From Bacteroidota bacterium (GTDB lineage Bacteria; Bacteroidota; Bacteroidia; Chitinophagales; Chitinophagaceae), in NCBI GenBank assembly GCA_026391455.1, contig JAPLEH010000035.1, forward strand, positions 205,221 to 269,220: DNA of 64,000 nt, read 5' to 3'. Shown here piece by piece: positions 17,263-25,822 of the stretch (position 1 is its first letter; each line of letters begins with the position of its first letter). The position numbers and the translations under genes are program-made. The notes beneath the pieces were generated by a model that did not search any database, was not told where the DNA came from, and saw nothing but the letters and a program-made list of their open reading frames with translations.

Positions 17263-18138
17263 TCAAGATCCCAAATACGTCCTCAATAACTTACACCGGT
17301 TAGACGCCTTCAGCTTGGTAATCGCTTTATCCTTGATCTGGCGTACCCGTTCGCGGGTAAGGCTGAAGCGCTCGCCGATATCTTCCAGGCTCATAGGATG
17401 GTCCACCCCGATGCCGAAGAAGAAGCAGATCACTTCCTTTTGGCGGTCGGTAAGGGTCTTCAGGGAGCGGTCGATCTCGGTTTTCAGCGATTCTTTATGG
17501 GCCAGGGCATCGTCCGTTTTTTCAGCATTGGAATTTTCCAATACATCCATCAGGGTACTGTCTTCCCCATCGGAGAGTGGTGAATCCATACTAACGTGGC
17601 GGGCATTGATACCGAGGGTGGACGACACTTCTTCGATATCCATTTCCAGCAATTCAGCCAGCTCTTCGGGTGAGGGCTCGCGTTCAAATTGCTGTTCCAG
17701 TTGGGAATAGGCTTTTTGAATACGGTTGGTGAGGCCCACTTTATTGAGCGGTAATCGCACAATACGGGATTGCTCGGCCAATGCCTGCAAAATACTTTGG
17801 CGGATCCACCATACCGCGTAGGAAATGAATTTGAAGCCACGGGTTTCATCAAACCGCTGGGCAGCTTTGATGAGGCCGAGATTTCCTTCATTAATAAGGT
17901 CCGGAAGCGATAAGCCCTGGTTTTGGTACTGCTTCGCTACGGATACCACAAAACGCAAATTGGCCTTGGTAAGCCGGTCGAGTGATTTTTGGCAGCCTTG
18001 TTTAATGAGAATAGCGAGTTTTACCTCTTCCTGGGGACTTATTAGTTCTACCTTGCCGATCTCCTGCAGGTATTTCTCCAGGCTTTGGGATTCCCGGTTG
18101 GTGATAGATTTTGAGATCTTTAATTGTCTCATGCTCAT
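17263..18138 (-). CDS. rpoD: Primary RNA polymerase sigma factor RpoD/SigA
   Basis: The product is 291 residues and lacks the long region 1.1 and non-conserved insert of proteobacterial sigma-70, as is normal for Bacteroidota. Region 1.2 starts near [11 protein letters not shown]. Region 2 contains [21 protein letters not shown] and the -10 reading helix [21 protein letters not shown]. Region 3 follows ([12 protein letters not shown]). Region 4 ends with the helix-turn-helix [19 protein letters not shown]. It recognises the TAnnTTTG promoters seen here. A second ATG two codons in (18132) gives MRQLKISKS, the more usual annotated start. Confidence 0.97.
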   Translation of the reverse strand: MSMRQLKISKSITNRESQSLEKYLQEIGKVELISPQEEVKLAILIKQGCQKSLDRLTKANLRFVVSVAKQYQNQGLSLPDLINEGNLGLIKAAQRFDETRGFKFISYAVWWIRQSILQALAEQSRIVRLPLNKVGLTNRIQKAYSQLEQQFEREPSPEELAELLEMDIEEVSSTLGINARHVSMDSPLSDGEDSTLMDVLENSNAEKTDDALAHKESLKTEIDRSLKTLTDRQKEVICFFFGIGVDHPMSLEDIGERFSLTRERVRQIKDKAITKLKASNRCKLLRTYLGS

Positions 18139-18442
18139 AGGTATGATTTTATAAATGGTGCATTTAAAGGGTTAAAGAATTATTCGTTGGTTCGACTTTA
18201 TACTCTTAAAATACCCACCACAGTGTCCAGGCGTTCAGAAAGCATTGAATTTCAAAGCAATTTAACCAAACAACCTGTTGTTGCCAAATAAATTTTGACA
18301 AGATATTAACGATTTTATATGCTATTTATTTTGCAAGCATCCAAATCATTTAAAATATGACGAAAAATAACCAACAAAATATTTTGCGGCAGTCATTTAT
18401 TTTCTATTATTGCATATATCGCAATGAATTATAGAGAGAAAG
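18139..18442. other. Divergent spacer between rpoD and START-like gene
   Basis: This 304-bp AT-rich spacer must hold both divergent promoters. I see no clean TTTG-N19-TAnnTTTG pair. A near-match TATTATTG (about 18407) and the small dyad ATTGC-N7-GCAAT next to it precede the plus-strand gene. There is no gene here. Confidence 0.5.
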
Positions 18443-18820
18443 ATGAGTAAACAATTATACACCTTAGAATTTCCGGTACGCTGTTCACCGCCAATATTAT
18501 ATGAATTCCTGTCCACCCCGGCTGGTCTGGGAGAGTGGTTTGCGGATAAAGTAGACGAGCGCGACAATATATTTTATTTCGGCTGGAGTGGCTCTTTTGA
18601 GAAAGCTGACCTTCTGGAAAGCGAACAGGATAAATTTATCCGTTTCCGGTGGCAGACCGCTCCCAAGGAAGAGTATTTTGAGTTCCGTATCGAAAAATCG
18701 GAGATCACAAACCAGACAATTTTGGTGATCAAAGATTTTGCCGAAAAGAAAGATATTAAAGACCAGAGCCAGTTATGGGATTACCAGGTAAAAGAACTAT
18801 TTCATCGTCTGGGAAACTGA
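18443..18820 (+). CDS. START-like domain protein
   Basis: The product is 125 residues and cytosolic. The START/SRPBCC-like pattern is visible: LYTLEFPVRCSPPILYEFLSTPAGLGEWFADKV, then ESEQDKFIRFRWQ and a C-terminal helix (SQLWDYQVKELFHRLGN). This small protein is conserved in Bacteroidota as a START-like domain protein and resembles the AHSA1/polyketide-cyclase fold, which binds hydrophobic ligands or partner proteins. The exact role is unknown. Its last 19 bases overlap the 3' end of the convergent gene at 18802-19425. Confidence 0.85.
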   Translation: MSKQLYTLEFPVRCSPPILYEFLSTPAGLGEWFADKVDERDNIFYFGWSGSFEKADLLESEQDKFIRFRWQTAPKEEYFEFRIEKSEITNQTILVIKDFAEKKDIKDQSQLWDYQVKELFHRLGN

Positions 18821-19425
18821 TCTGTTGCCTGAATAAATAATTCAAATGTCGCTTGCAGTAGTTCCACTGCATGATCCCATTCCTGCAATGGGATTTTTTT
18901 TGCCAATTTAATAAAGGGCCTTCTTTCATTTTCTGCTTCAAAAGCCGATGCATCCATTTCCTCCATGGGAAGATAGTTGTCTGCTTCAAAATGATGATGC
19001 CAGGGGTCGCTGTTCACTCCATAATAGATACCGGCTCCCTGGAACGTGTCGAATGAACGGGCCAATCCCGGTATGCATTGCTGCTGATAAGTTCCGGAGA
19101 GCAACAACGTGCAACTGAAAAAATGCCCCCACCAAAAAATACTACGTATCGCAAAATATCCTTCTGTGCTGAAGCACCGCGGATGATCGAGTACCCGGTA
19201 GGGAAGGCCCCTGTAATTATCGCCCCTGGAAAGCTTAGCACCATTCGCCCATACAAGCGATGGAAGCAGGGATTCTTGCTGTTGAAGATATTGTTGTTGT
19301 GCCTGCAATAACTCACCCAACAATGCATCTGTTTTTTCCAATATGCGGTTCTTTGTTAAAATCCATTCGGTATGGATCAACAATTCCATCTCGGACGGTG
19401 AAAGCCTTATTTTTGCTGCGCTCAT
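18802..19425 (-). CDS. Conserved hypothetical protein
   Basis: The product is 207 residues with no signal peptide or membrane segment. It has a helical, Gln-rich start (LGELLQAQQQYLQQQ) and a central Trp/Tyr/Cys-rich part (FWWGHFFSCTLL, GVNSDPWHHHFE). I do not recognise a family. Codon use and GC match its neighbours, and it is divergent from the LptF/LptG gene with only 14 bp between starts. The 3' end overlaps the START-like gene by 19 bp on the opposite strand. Confidence 0.7.
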   Translation of the reverse strand: MSAAKIRLSPSEMELLIHTEWILTKNRILEKTDALLGELLQAQQQYLQQQESLLPSLVWANGAKLSRGDNYRGLPYRVLDHPRCFSTEGYFAIRSIFWWGHFFSCTLLLSGTYQQQCIPGLARSFDTFQGAGIYYGVNSDPWHHHFEADNYLPMEEMDASAFEAENERRPFIKLAKKIPLQEWDHAVELLQATFELFIQATDQFPRR

Positions 19426-19439
19426 AACCGTAAAGATAA

Positions 19440-20876
19440 GTGATCAAAAAACTGGACATACTCATTATCAAAGCCTTCATCGGGCCATTCATTGCCACGT
19501 TCTTCATTACGTTGCTGGTATTGGTGATGCAGTTCTTCTGGCTATATATTGACGACTTTGTGGGAAAGGGACTCGGTACCAAACTGATTTTTGAATTCAT
19601 CCTGTACCAAAGTGCGGTACTGGTACCCCTTGCACTTCCCTTATCGGTATTATTATCTTCACTGATGACCTTTGGCAACCTCGGAGAAAGTTTTGAACTG
19701 GTGGCCATCAAATCTGCCGGCATATCGCTTCTTCGGTTCATGCGCCCCCTGCTTATTGTGAGTTTACTTATCAGTGGGGTGGCATTTGTATTTGCCAATT
19801 ATGTAATACCGGTGGCCAACCTGAAATCACGTACCCTGCTGGGCGATATCGTATACGCCAAACCCGCTTTCGATCTAAAGGAAGGGGTTTTCTATGATAA
19901 GATCCCCAATTATTCGATCAAGATTGGCAAGAAAGAAGAAAACGATAGTGTGATCCGGGATGTGATCGTCTATGAGCAGGGAAATACCCTGCAGGATAAT
20001 TTTATCATCGCCAGAAGCGGGATCATGCGCGTAACCGGAAATAAGCGTTTTCTGGAATTTAACCTGAAAGACGGGTGGCGTTATCAGGAAAGAGGCAGCC
20101 CTTATTCTGAGGGGAAAACAGAATATATCCGGATCGGGTTCAAAGAATATAAAAAGCAATTCGACCTCAGTACACTGGGATTTACCAACCGAACAGCAGA
20201 CAGTGTAAACCGGACCAATGAAAAAATGCTGAGCATGCGCCAATTGAAAGTGGCCATTGATTCATTGCAAAAAGAACTGACACAGGTAAAGGAGGTCACC
20301 CTCAATAATATTTTTCAGCAATACCGGTTTGCCCGACTGGCCGACTCAAACTGGGCGCTCGTGCCTCCCCCTGATACCCCCGGAAGCCGGAAGATCAAAA
20401 GCTTCGATGAATTGCTGCCCGACTCTGCAAGGGCAAATGTGAACCAGAGCGTGCAGAATATTGCCGGTTCACTCCGTATCAGTGCCGAATCCCTCAATGT
20501 GACTATCAGCGAAAAGGCCCGGACCATCCGAAAACATAAGATCGAATGGCACCGTAAAATCGTACTGTCGCTGGCCTGTTTGGTACTCTTCCTGATCGGG
20601 GCACCCCTCGGTTCCATCATCCGTAAGGGTGGATTGGGTACCCCACTGGTCATAGCCATCGTCTTTTTTATGGTCTTTTATTTCTCCAGTACCACCGGCG
20701 AAAAATTTGCCAAAGAGAATTCGCTGACTCCTTTTACTGGAATGTGGCTGGCTACCTTCGTACTACTTCCCATTGGTATCTTTCTAACCTACAAGGCTAT
20801 GCGCGATTCCCAACTCTTCAATAAGGATAAATATTCCGGTTGGTGGCGCAGTATTCGCAGGCGGTTTCCCAGATAA
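19440..20876 (+). CDS. LptF/LptG family permease
   Basis: The product is 478 residues and an inner-membrane subunit of the lipopolysaccharide export ABC transporter LptB2FG, which extracts LPS from the inner membrane. Three N-terminal transmembrane segments lie at about residues 8-35, 50-75 and 95-118, with the signature NLGESFELVAIKSAGISLLRFMRPL. A periplasmic beta-jellyroll-like region with a Bacteroidota-specific insertion follows (about 130-360). Three more segments are C-terminal, starting IVLSLACLVLFLIGAPLGSI. The start codon is GTG (19440); no ATG fits the N-terminus. Whether it is LptF or LptG cannot be decided by eye. Confidence 0.93.
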   Translation: MIKKLDILIIKAFIGPFIATFFITLLVLVMQFFWLYIDDFVGKGLGTKLIFEFILYQSAVLVPLALPLSVLLSSLMTFGNLGESFELVAIKSAGISLLRFMRPLLIVSLLISGVAFVFANYVIPVANLKSRTLLGDIVYAKPAFDLKEGVFYDKIPNYSIKIGKKEENDSVIRDVIVYEQGNTLQDNFIIARSGIMRVTGNKRFLEFNLKDGWRYQERGSPYSEGKTEYIRIGFKEYKKQFDLSTLGFTNRTADSVNRTNEKMLSMRQLKVAIDSLQKELTQVKEVTLNNIFQQYRFARLADSNWALVPPPDTPGSRKIKSFDELLPDSARANVNQSVQNIAGSLRISAESLNVTISEKARTIRKHKIEWHRKIVLSLACLVLFLIGAPLGSIIRKGGLGTPLVIAIVFFMVFYFSSTTGEKFAKENSLTPFTGMWLATFVLLPIGIFLTYKAMRDSQLFNKDKYSGWWRSIRRRFPR

Positions 20877-20969
20877 ATTAAATATTTTATTTATACGTAA
20901 GTAAAATTTCTTAAAAAATCACACTTTCGGGGGATAGGTGCTAAAGAAAAAACCCCGAACTTTAGGTCT

Positions 20970-21011
20970 CTTCCGTTCACTCAGTGGAAACTTCCGTTTA
21001 CTAAATGAAAA
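20970..21011. repeat. Tandem 21-bp direct repeat upstream of the dockerin-like gene
   Basis: CTTCCGTTCACTCAGTGGAA and CTTCCGTTTACTAAATGAAA (each one base short of its full unit) follow head to tail at 20970-20990 and 20991-21011. Each unit is partly palindromic (TTCC..CACT..AGTG..GGAA in the first). They precede a TATTTTG box at 21034 and may be operators. Confidence 0.45.
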
Positions 21012-21089
21012 GAAATGCTGCAGTTTAGGTAAGTATTTTGCACTACCTTAAATGCGGGAAAAAAAATTCGGGGAAGTACAATCAAAACC

Positions 21090-22682
21090 TTGATTATTAT
21101 GAAAAGACTAATTGCTTTTTGTGCGCTGCTGACAGGTGGAACCATCGCCTGCTCTGGTCAGCTTTTTGTGGACAACGCCACGTTATTTATTCAAACCGGT
21201 GCTACCGTTACGGTGCAGGGTGATGTAACCAGTAATGTGGACATTCAGGGACCTGGTAAGGTTTTGCTGAAAGGTTCTTCCAACCAGAACGTAAACATGA
21301 ACGGTTTTACCATTCCCAACCTGGAAATGGACAACACCGCCAACGCCACCCTTACCGGCAATGCCCGTATCGGCAGCAGTATGTTATTTACCAATGGTAA
21401 GATCACACAGGGGAATTTCAATATGCGTATTGCAGATGTAGCTACTGTTACCGGTGGCGGTGCATCCAAGTTTTTTGAAACCTCCGGTACAGGTCAATTA
21501 CTGAAAGAAGTAAGTTCGAATTTGACGAACTACGTTTTACCGCTGGGTATTGGTTCTACCTATTACCCCGCTACAGTAAGTACAACGGGTACGTATGCTT
21601 CGGCTTCCGTTGGTGTACAAGCCAAAAACGGAGCAGAACCCAATAAACACCCACGCAGTACGGACTACCTGAATTTATACTGGCCCATTACCCGTACTGG
21701 TGTAACCGGTACTGTAAATGCGTCTGGTAATTATAATGCCAACTTTACCGGTGTTGAAACTGATATGAGAGGTATCTTCTGGAATGGTACCAACTGGGTA
21801 CTGGCCGGTGGTGCCATCAACACTGCATCGGATGATGCATCAGCGCCTGTAACAGGTAATGGTAATTTATATGCGATGAACCGTTTCCTGCTTTCCCGCC
21901 TGAAAGTATTCCTGCAGGGTGCCTTTAACGGTACAGATATGAATGATAACCTCCGCGCAGGTACCAACCTCATTCCGCTTTCTGATCCTTACAGAAGCGC
22001 ACCATACAGTACTACCTTTACGCATGTAAACAACCCTGTAGTTGAAACAGCGAACGCAACTGTGTTTAATAATGCCGCACTAACTGCAGATAATATTGTT
22101 GACTGGGTTTACCTCGAATTGCGTGACAATAGCGGCTTGAATCCCGGTGCTACCGTTGTACAAACCCGTGCTGCCCTCGTACAGCGCGATGGCGATATCG
22201 TGGATATAGACGGTATTAGCCCCGTATATTTTAAAAACCTGGATGCAGGTGCTACCTATACAGTAGCCATCCGCCATCGTAACCACCTGGGTATAGCAAC
22301 TGATCCCGTTGCCAACCTGCAATCACTGAGTGAAGCCAATCCCGGTGCCATTACAGATTTCACTGTAATGACCGACCCGCAAATATTTGGAACATCTGCT
22401 GCGTATACAACTAGTGCAGGTAAAGTACTGATGTGGGGTGGTAATGCTAATAGTAACGCCAATACCAGGTATTCAGGTTTGAGCAATGATAGGGATTATT
22501 TATTGGTTACAACATTAGGAAATAACCCTGCTGCTTCTATTGCAAACACCTATAATGCAGCAGACCTTAATATGAACAGAACTGTAAGATATTCAGGTTT
22601 GAGCAATGACAGAGATTTCTTATTGATCACCGTGTTAGGAAATAATCCTGCTGCGAGCAGAACACAATCATTACCCTTATAA
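21090..22682 (+). CDS. Secreted beta-rich protein with two C-terminal dockerin-like repeats
   Basis: The product is 530 residues with a signal peptide (cut near CSGQ; a second Met at codon 4 is an alternative start). The N-terminal half is a Thr/Asn/Gly-rich beta-solenoid-like stretch (ATVTVQGDVTSNVDIQGPG). The C-terminus carries two near-identical units, RYSGLSNDRDYLLVTTLGNN and RYSGLSNDRDFLLITVLGNN, the second preceded by DLNMNRTV. The Asp/Asn spacing looks like the calcium loops of dockerin-type or Bacteroidota haemagglutinin C-terminal repeats. No T9SS domain is evident on this protein itself. The next gene, 24 bp downstream, encodes a T9SS cargo protein. Confidence 0.7.
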   Translation: MIIMKRLIAFCALLTGGTIACSGQLFVDNATLFIQTGATVTVQGDVTSNVDIQGPGKVLLKGSSNQNVNMNGFTIPNLEMDNTANATLTGNARIGSSMLFTNGKITQGNFNMRIADVATVTGGGASKFFETSGTGQLLKEVSSNLTNYVLPLGIGSTYYPATVSTTGTYASASVGVQAKNGAEPNKHPRSTDYLNLYWPITRTGVTGTVNASGNYNANFTGVETDMRGIFWNGTNWVLAGGAINTASDDASAPVTGNGNLYAMNRFLLSRLKVFLQGAFNGTDMNDNLRAGTNLIPLSDPYRSAPYSTTFTHVNNPVVETANATVFNNAALTADNIVDWVYLELRDNSGLNPGATVVQTRAALVQRDGDIVDIDGISPVYFKNLDAGATYTVAIRHRNHLGIATDPVANLQSLSEANPGAITDFTVMTDPQIFGTSAAYTTSAGKVLMWGGNANSNANTRYSGLSNDRDYLLVTTLGNNPAASIANTYNAADLNMNRTVRYSGLSNDRDFLLITVLGNNPAASRTQSLPL

Positions 22683-22706
22683 TTATACCCAGATAAAATA
22701 CTAAAA

Positions 22707-23828
22707 ATGAAAAAAATATTTCTTATACTGCTTAGTGTTGTATCAATGCACTTCAATGCCTTTTCACAAACTGTGATGCAGGCTAGTTTGGGTGCGGGTA
22801 CCACCTCCACGAGAGTTAAAATATATGTTAGGCCTCAGGCGCCAGGTATGACCGGTGGGAACATTTCCACTTTCCAGTTTAATATTGCCATACCTTCATC
22901 AGTGTCCCCTGCCCCAACACTTGCATTTGTGGCCCCACCTGTTTTTGGTTCTGGTTGGGTGATAACTCCCTCTTATGTTGAAGATGGTTTTCGACATTAC
23001 GAAATCGTTTCTGCGACAGCAGGTCCTTTGGTATTGGCTACAAATACAGAATTGGAAGTAATGGAGGTTGAGTTTACCGGTGGCCCAGGAGGATTTAATA
23101 ATGTGGGGGTTTCTCTCTACACATTACCAGCCGGAGGTGCTACAGGTAATGCTGTATTTCTTTGTACAGGCTTGGGTCAGTCATTTGAAGGTCAATTGTA
23201 TTATGCAAGACCTGGTGTTACAGTAGTAAATAATAATAGCTATACCGGCGGATTACCTTCTTCAGCAACACTTAGTGGAGTATTGCCCGTAACCTTCTCT
23301 GGTTATGATGTTAAATGTAACGACAAAGGTGTAAGCCTCACATGGTCAACTGCTACTGAACAAAACAGTGATAAATTCGAAATACAGCGCAGCGATAATG
23401 GTACGGATTGGTATGTGGTTGGTTCTGTACCCGCAGCCGGAAACAGCAATTTTACCAGAAACTACAATTACCTTGACCTCAAGGGTGGCAGTGGTTTATA
23501 CAGAATTCGTCAGGTAGATATCGATGGTCAATACATTTATACCGGCATTAAACGCACAACCTGTAGCACTGGACAGATTGATGTTGTACTCTACCCCGTT
23601 CCTGCCAAAGACAACCTGACTGTGGTGATCAAATCCGATAAATCAATCCGCACGGATCTCCGCATCCTGGATATGACAGGTAAAGTGGTTCGGATCATCC
23701 CCACACAGATCAACAATGGTAACAATACCGTTAACCTGAACGTAAGCAATCTTGCTTCTGGTCAGTATATACTCGGAAGCAGTGATCCTGCACTCGAACT
23801 GAACAACAAATTCACTATTCTCCGTTAA
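22707..23828 (+). CDS. T9SS type A sorting domain protein with cohesin-like N-terminal domain
   Basis: The product is 373 residues with a signal peptide ending at NAFSQ. Residues of about 30-175 form a beta-sandwich candidate (RVKIYVRPQ, ISTFQFNIAIPSSV, LEVMEVEFTGG), similar in layout to cohesin-like domains. From about 190 the segment LPVTFSGYDVKCNDKGVSLT leads into a fibronectin-like linker, and the last 80 residues are a T9SS type A sorting domain (YPVPAKDNLTVVI, LRILDMTGKVV, LASGQYIL). It is followed by a strong terminator. Pairing with the dockerin-like upstream protein is a hypothesis. Confidence 0.8.
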   Translation: MKKIFLILLSVVSMHFNAFSQTVMQASLGAGTTSTRVKIYVRPQAPGMTGGNISTFQFNIAIPSSVSPAPTLAFVAPPVFGSGWVITPSYVEDGFRHYEIVSATAGPLVLATNTELEVMEVEFTGGPGGFNNVGVSLYTLPAGGATGNAVFLCTGLGQSFEGQLYYARPGVTVVNNNSYTGGLPSSATLSGVLPVTFSGYDVKCNDKGVSLTWSTATEQNSDKFEIQRSDNGTDWYVVGSVPAAGNSNFTRNYNYLDLKGGSGLYRIRQVDIDGQYIYTGIKRTTCSTGQIDVVLYPVPAKDNLTVVIKSDKSIRTDLRILDMTGKVVRIIPTQINNGNNTVNLNVSNLASGQYILGSSDPALELNNKFTILR

Positions 23829-23847
23829 TAGCGAATAGACCCATACT

Positions 23848-23884
23848 GAAATTGCCTTTACCTGTATCAGGGTAAAGGCAATTT
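23848..23884 (+). terminator. Intrinsic terminator after the T9SS gene
   Basis: AAATTGCCTTTACC (23848-23861) and GGTAAAGGCAATTT (23870-23883) form a perfect 14-bp stem with an 8-nt loop and a short T run. It lies 20 bp beyond the stop codon. Confidence 0.85.
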
Positions 23885-23926
23885 TATTTCTGTATATTGC
23901 CCCGCTTAAGGGATAAATTTCTTTCT

Positions 23927-24949
23927 ATGACCTCCAAAGCACAGCAAAACCTGGCGATACAAAAATGGGTAGCCGCTATTTCGTTTGTGCTGTTGTTTGT
24001 AAAATTCACTGCGTATTATTTCACTCATTCTGTAGCCATATTAACCGATGCACTCGAAAGCATTGTGAATGTGGTAGCTGGACTCATCGGCCTTTATAGC
24101 CTGTATGTAGCGGCCAAACCACGGGATAGGGATCATCCTTATGGCCATGGTAAAGCAGAGTTTCTCTCCGCAGCCGTTGAGGGCACCCTGATAGGGGCTG
24201 CAGGAACCATCATTTTATATAAAGCGATTCTCAATCTTATTCATCCGGTTGCTATTCACAGCATCGACACCGGTATCTGGCTGGTTGCATCTACTGCTGT
24301 CGTGAATTTTTTAGTAGGTTACTACTGCCTCCGTATCGGCAGAAGAAATAACTCCCTGGCACTCGAAGCCAGTGGAAAGCACCTGCAGACCGATACCTGG
24401 TCTACATTGGGAATCATTGCCGGACTGGTGTTGATCCGGATAACCGGTTACTCCTGGCTCGACAGTGCCGTGGCCATCGGGTTTGGCGTATTCATAGTAT
24501 ATACCGGATATAGTATTATCCGGCATTCCATTGCCGGTATTATGGATGAGGCCGATCAAAAACTGCTAACCCGGCTGGTACAGGTACTCAATACAAACCG
24601 GCACCCCAACTGGATCGACCTGCACAACCTGCGGGTGATCAAATACGGCAGCGTATTGCATGTGGACTGCCACCTTACAGTGCCCTGGTACCTCAATGTG
24701 CATGAGGCCCACCGGGAAATTGACCTGCTTTCTGAACTCATCCGCAAGGAATTTGGCGAATCATTTGAACTCTTTGTCCATTCAGATGGCTGCCTTCCGT
24801 TTTCCTGCCGCATCTGCAACAAGCAGGAATGTAACGTACGAAAACATAATTTTGAGCAACAGATTACCTGGACATTGGAAAATATTCAATCGAATCAAAA
24901 ACATCAGTTGAAAAATGAAAACGATCACCACGTGGAAACAACAACATGA
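23927..24949 (+). CDS. Cation diffusion facilitator family transporter
   Basis: The product is 340 residues. CDF proteins export divalent metals (Zn, Fe, Mn, Co) by proton antiport. Six transmembrane helices span about residues 12-205. Metal-site residues are visible in HSVAILTDALESIVNV and in GKHLQTDTW. A cytoplasmic domain follows, with DCHLTVPWYLNVHEAHR and a Cys-rich tail (CLPFSCRICNKQEC). I chose ATG 23927; an in-frame TTG at 23897 lies in the upstream TATATTG box. The last 35 bases overlap the OsmC gene. Confidence 0.93.
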   Translation: MTSKAQQNLAIQKWVAAISFVLLFVKFTAYYFTHSVAILTDALESIVNVVAGLIGLYSLYVAAKPRDRDHPYGHGKAEFLSAAVEGTLIGAAGTIILYKAILNLIHPVAIHSIDTGIWLVASTAVVNFLVGYYCLRIGRRNNSLALEASGKHLQTDTWSTLGIIAGLVLIRITGYSWLDSAVAIGFGVFIVYTGYSIIRHSIAGIMDEADQKLLTRLVQVLNTNRHPNWIDLHNLRVIKYGSVLHVDCHLTVPWYLNVHEAHREIDLLSELIRKEFGESFELFVHSDGCLPFSCRICNKQECNVRKHNFEQQITWTLENIQSNQKHQLKNENDHHVETTT

Positions 24950-25310
24950 ATTTGAAGCCGATCATGACGGCAATACCATTCATATTGACGGAGAAAAAAA
25001 GAACGGGCATGGTCCCAAAGCCCTGCTGCTCAGCGGGCTGGCCGGATGCAGCGGCATTGATGTAGTGGACATACTGGGTAAAATGAAGATTGAATTCAGC
25101 AATCTCCGTATGGAAGCTGAAGCCACCCTGGCCGATGATCATCCGAAAGTGTTCACCAATGTACATATTACCTATTTTATAAAAACAGCACCGGAGCATG
25201 AAGACCGGATTAAAAAGGCGATTGAACTATCCCTCGATAAATACTGCGGAGTAGCGGCCATGCTGAAGAAAAATTCACCCCTGCAATACACCCTTGTAAT
25301 AGAATCCTGA
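24915..25310 (+). CDS. OsmC/Ohr family protein
   Basis: The product is 131 residues. The two conserved cysteines of OsmC/Ohr thiol peroxidases are present, in LLSGLAGCSGIDVVDIL and in SLDKYCGVAAML. The central helix and C-terminal HSPLQYTLVIE-like segment (here NSPLQYTLVIES) also match. Such enzymes reduce organic hydroperoxides, though some members have other thiol roles. The start lies inside the CDF gene (35-bp overlap), and the Rrf2 gene begins 2 bp after the stop, so the three genes are translationally linked. Confidence 0.9.
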   Translation: MKTITTWKQQHEFEADHDGNTIHIDGEKKNGHGPKALLLSGLAGCSGIDVVDILGKMKIEFSNLRMEAEATLADDHPKVFTNVHITYFIKTAPEHEDRIKKAIELSLDKYCGVAAMLKKNSPLQYTLVIES

Positions 25311-25312
25311 CT

Positions 25313-25720
25313 ATGCTGTCCAAAAAAACACAATATGCGTTCCGGGCACTGGAAGTACTCGTCAAAAAATACGAGCAGGGTCCGGTATTGATTTCAGAAA
25401 TAGCCAAAAAGAAAAAAATACCGCTCAAGTTTCTGGAAAATATTCTTTTGCAGTTAAAGAAAGACGGTGTGCTCGACAGCAAAAAAGGAAAAGGCGGTGG
25501 CTACTTCCTGGTCCATAAGCCCTCTAAAGTGCCGGTAGCGCGCATCATACGGGTAGTGGATGGCCCTATTGCCATGCTGCCTTGTGTAAGCCTCTATTTT
25601 TACCAGAAATGTAAGAATTGCGACGAAAAACACTGTGGTCTTCACGACATTATGATCGATGTGCGTGATGCGCAACTCGCTATACTTGAGAAAAAAACAC
25701 TGGCCGATCTGATGGTTTGA
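25313..25720 (+). CDS. Rrf2 family transcriptional regulator
   Basis: The product is 135 residues. A winged helix-turn-helix begins MLSKKTQYAFRALEVLVKKY, with the recognition region SEIAKKKKIPLKFLENILLQLKK and wing GKGGGYFL. The C-terminal part has cysteines in LPCVSLYFYQKCKNCDEKHC, a spacing seen in Rrf2 proteins that bind an iron-sulfur cluster or sense thiols. Its position directly before the peroxiredoxin-cysH-cysD genes and the repeated CCTAC-N7-GTAGG operators suggests it controls sulfur assimilation, analogous to CymR of Firmicutes. That role is inference. Confidence 0.92.
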   Translation: MLSKKTQYAFRALEVLVKKYEQGPVLISEIAKKKKIPLKFLENILLQLKKDGVLDSKKGKGGGYFLVHKPSKVPVARIIRVVDGPIAMLPCVSLYFYQKCKNCDEKHCGLHDIMIDVRDAQLAILEKKTLADLMV

Positions 25721-25761
25721 TCTGACTCTAACAAGTGTTTGCAAATAAAACCCTTTTTTAT

Positions 25762-25778
25762 CCTACTTATTTTGTAGG
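25762..25778. promoter_or_regulatory. Rrf2-type operator 1, before the peroxiredoxin gene
   Basis: CCTAC-TTATTTT-GTAGG is a perfect 5-bp dyad with 7-bp spacer. It covers the -33 element TTTG (25771-25774), so a bound regulator would block RNA polymerase. Confidence 0.65.
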
Positions 25779-25801
25779 GTAATGGTCAGGGGTTATCTTT
25801 G
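25771..25801 (+). promoter_or_regulatory. Promoter of the peroxiredoxin-cysH-cysD genes
   Basis: TTTG (25771-25774) and TATCTTTG (25794-25801) are separated by exactly 19 bp, a full match to the Bacteroidota consensus. The peroxiredoxin ATG is 21 nt downstream of the -7 box. Confidence 0.85.
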
Positions 25802-25822
25802 CCCCATTTAAATCAATATATT

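Noticed and set aside
23897..23926. TTG start for the CDF gene ten codons upstream
   Set aside because: The TTG lies in the likely TATATTG promoter box and the added residues are not conserved; ATG 23927 fits better.
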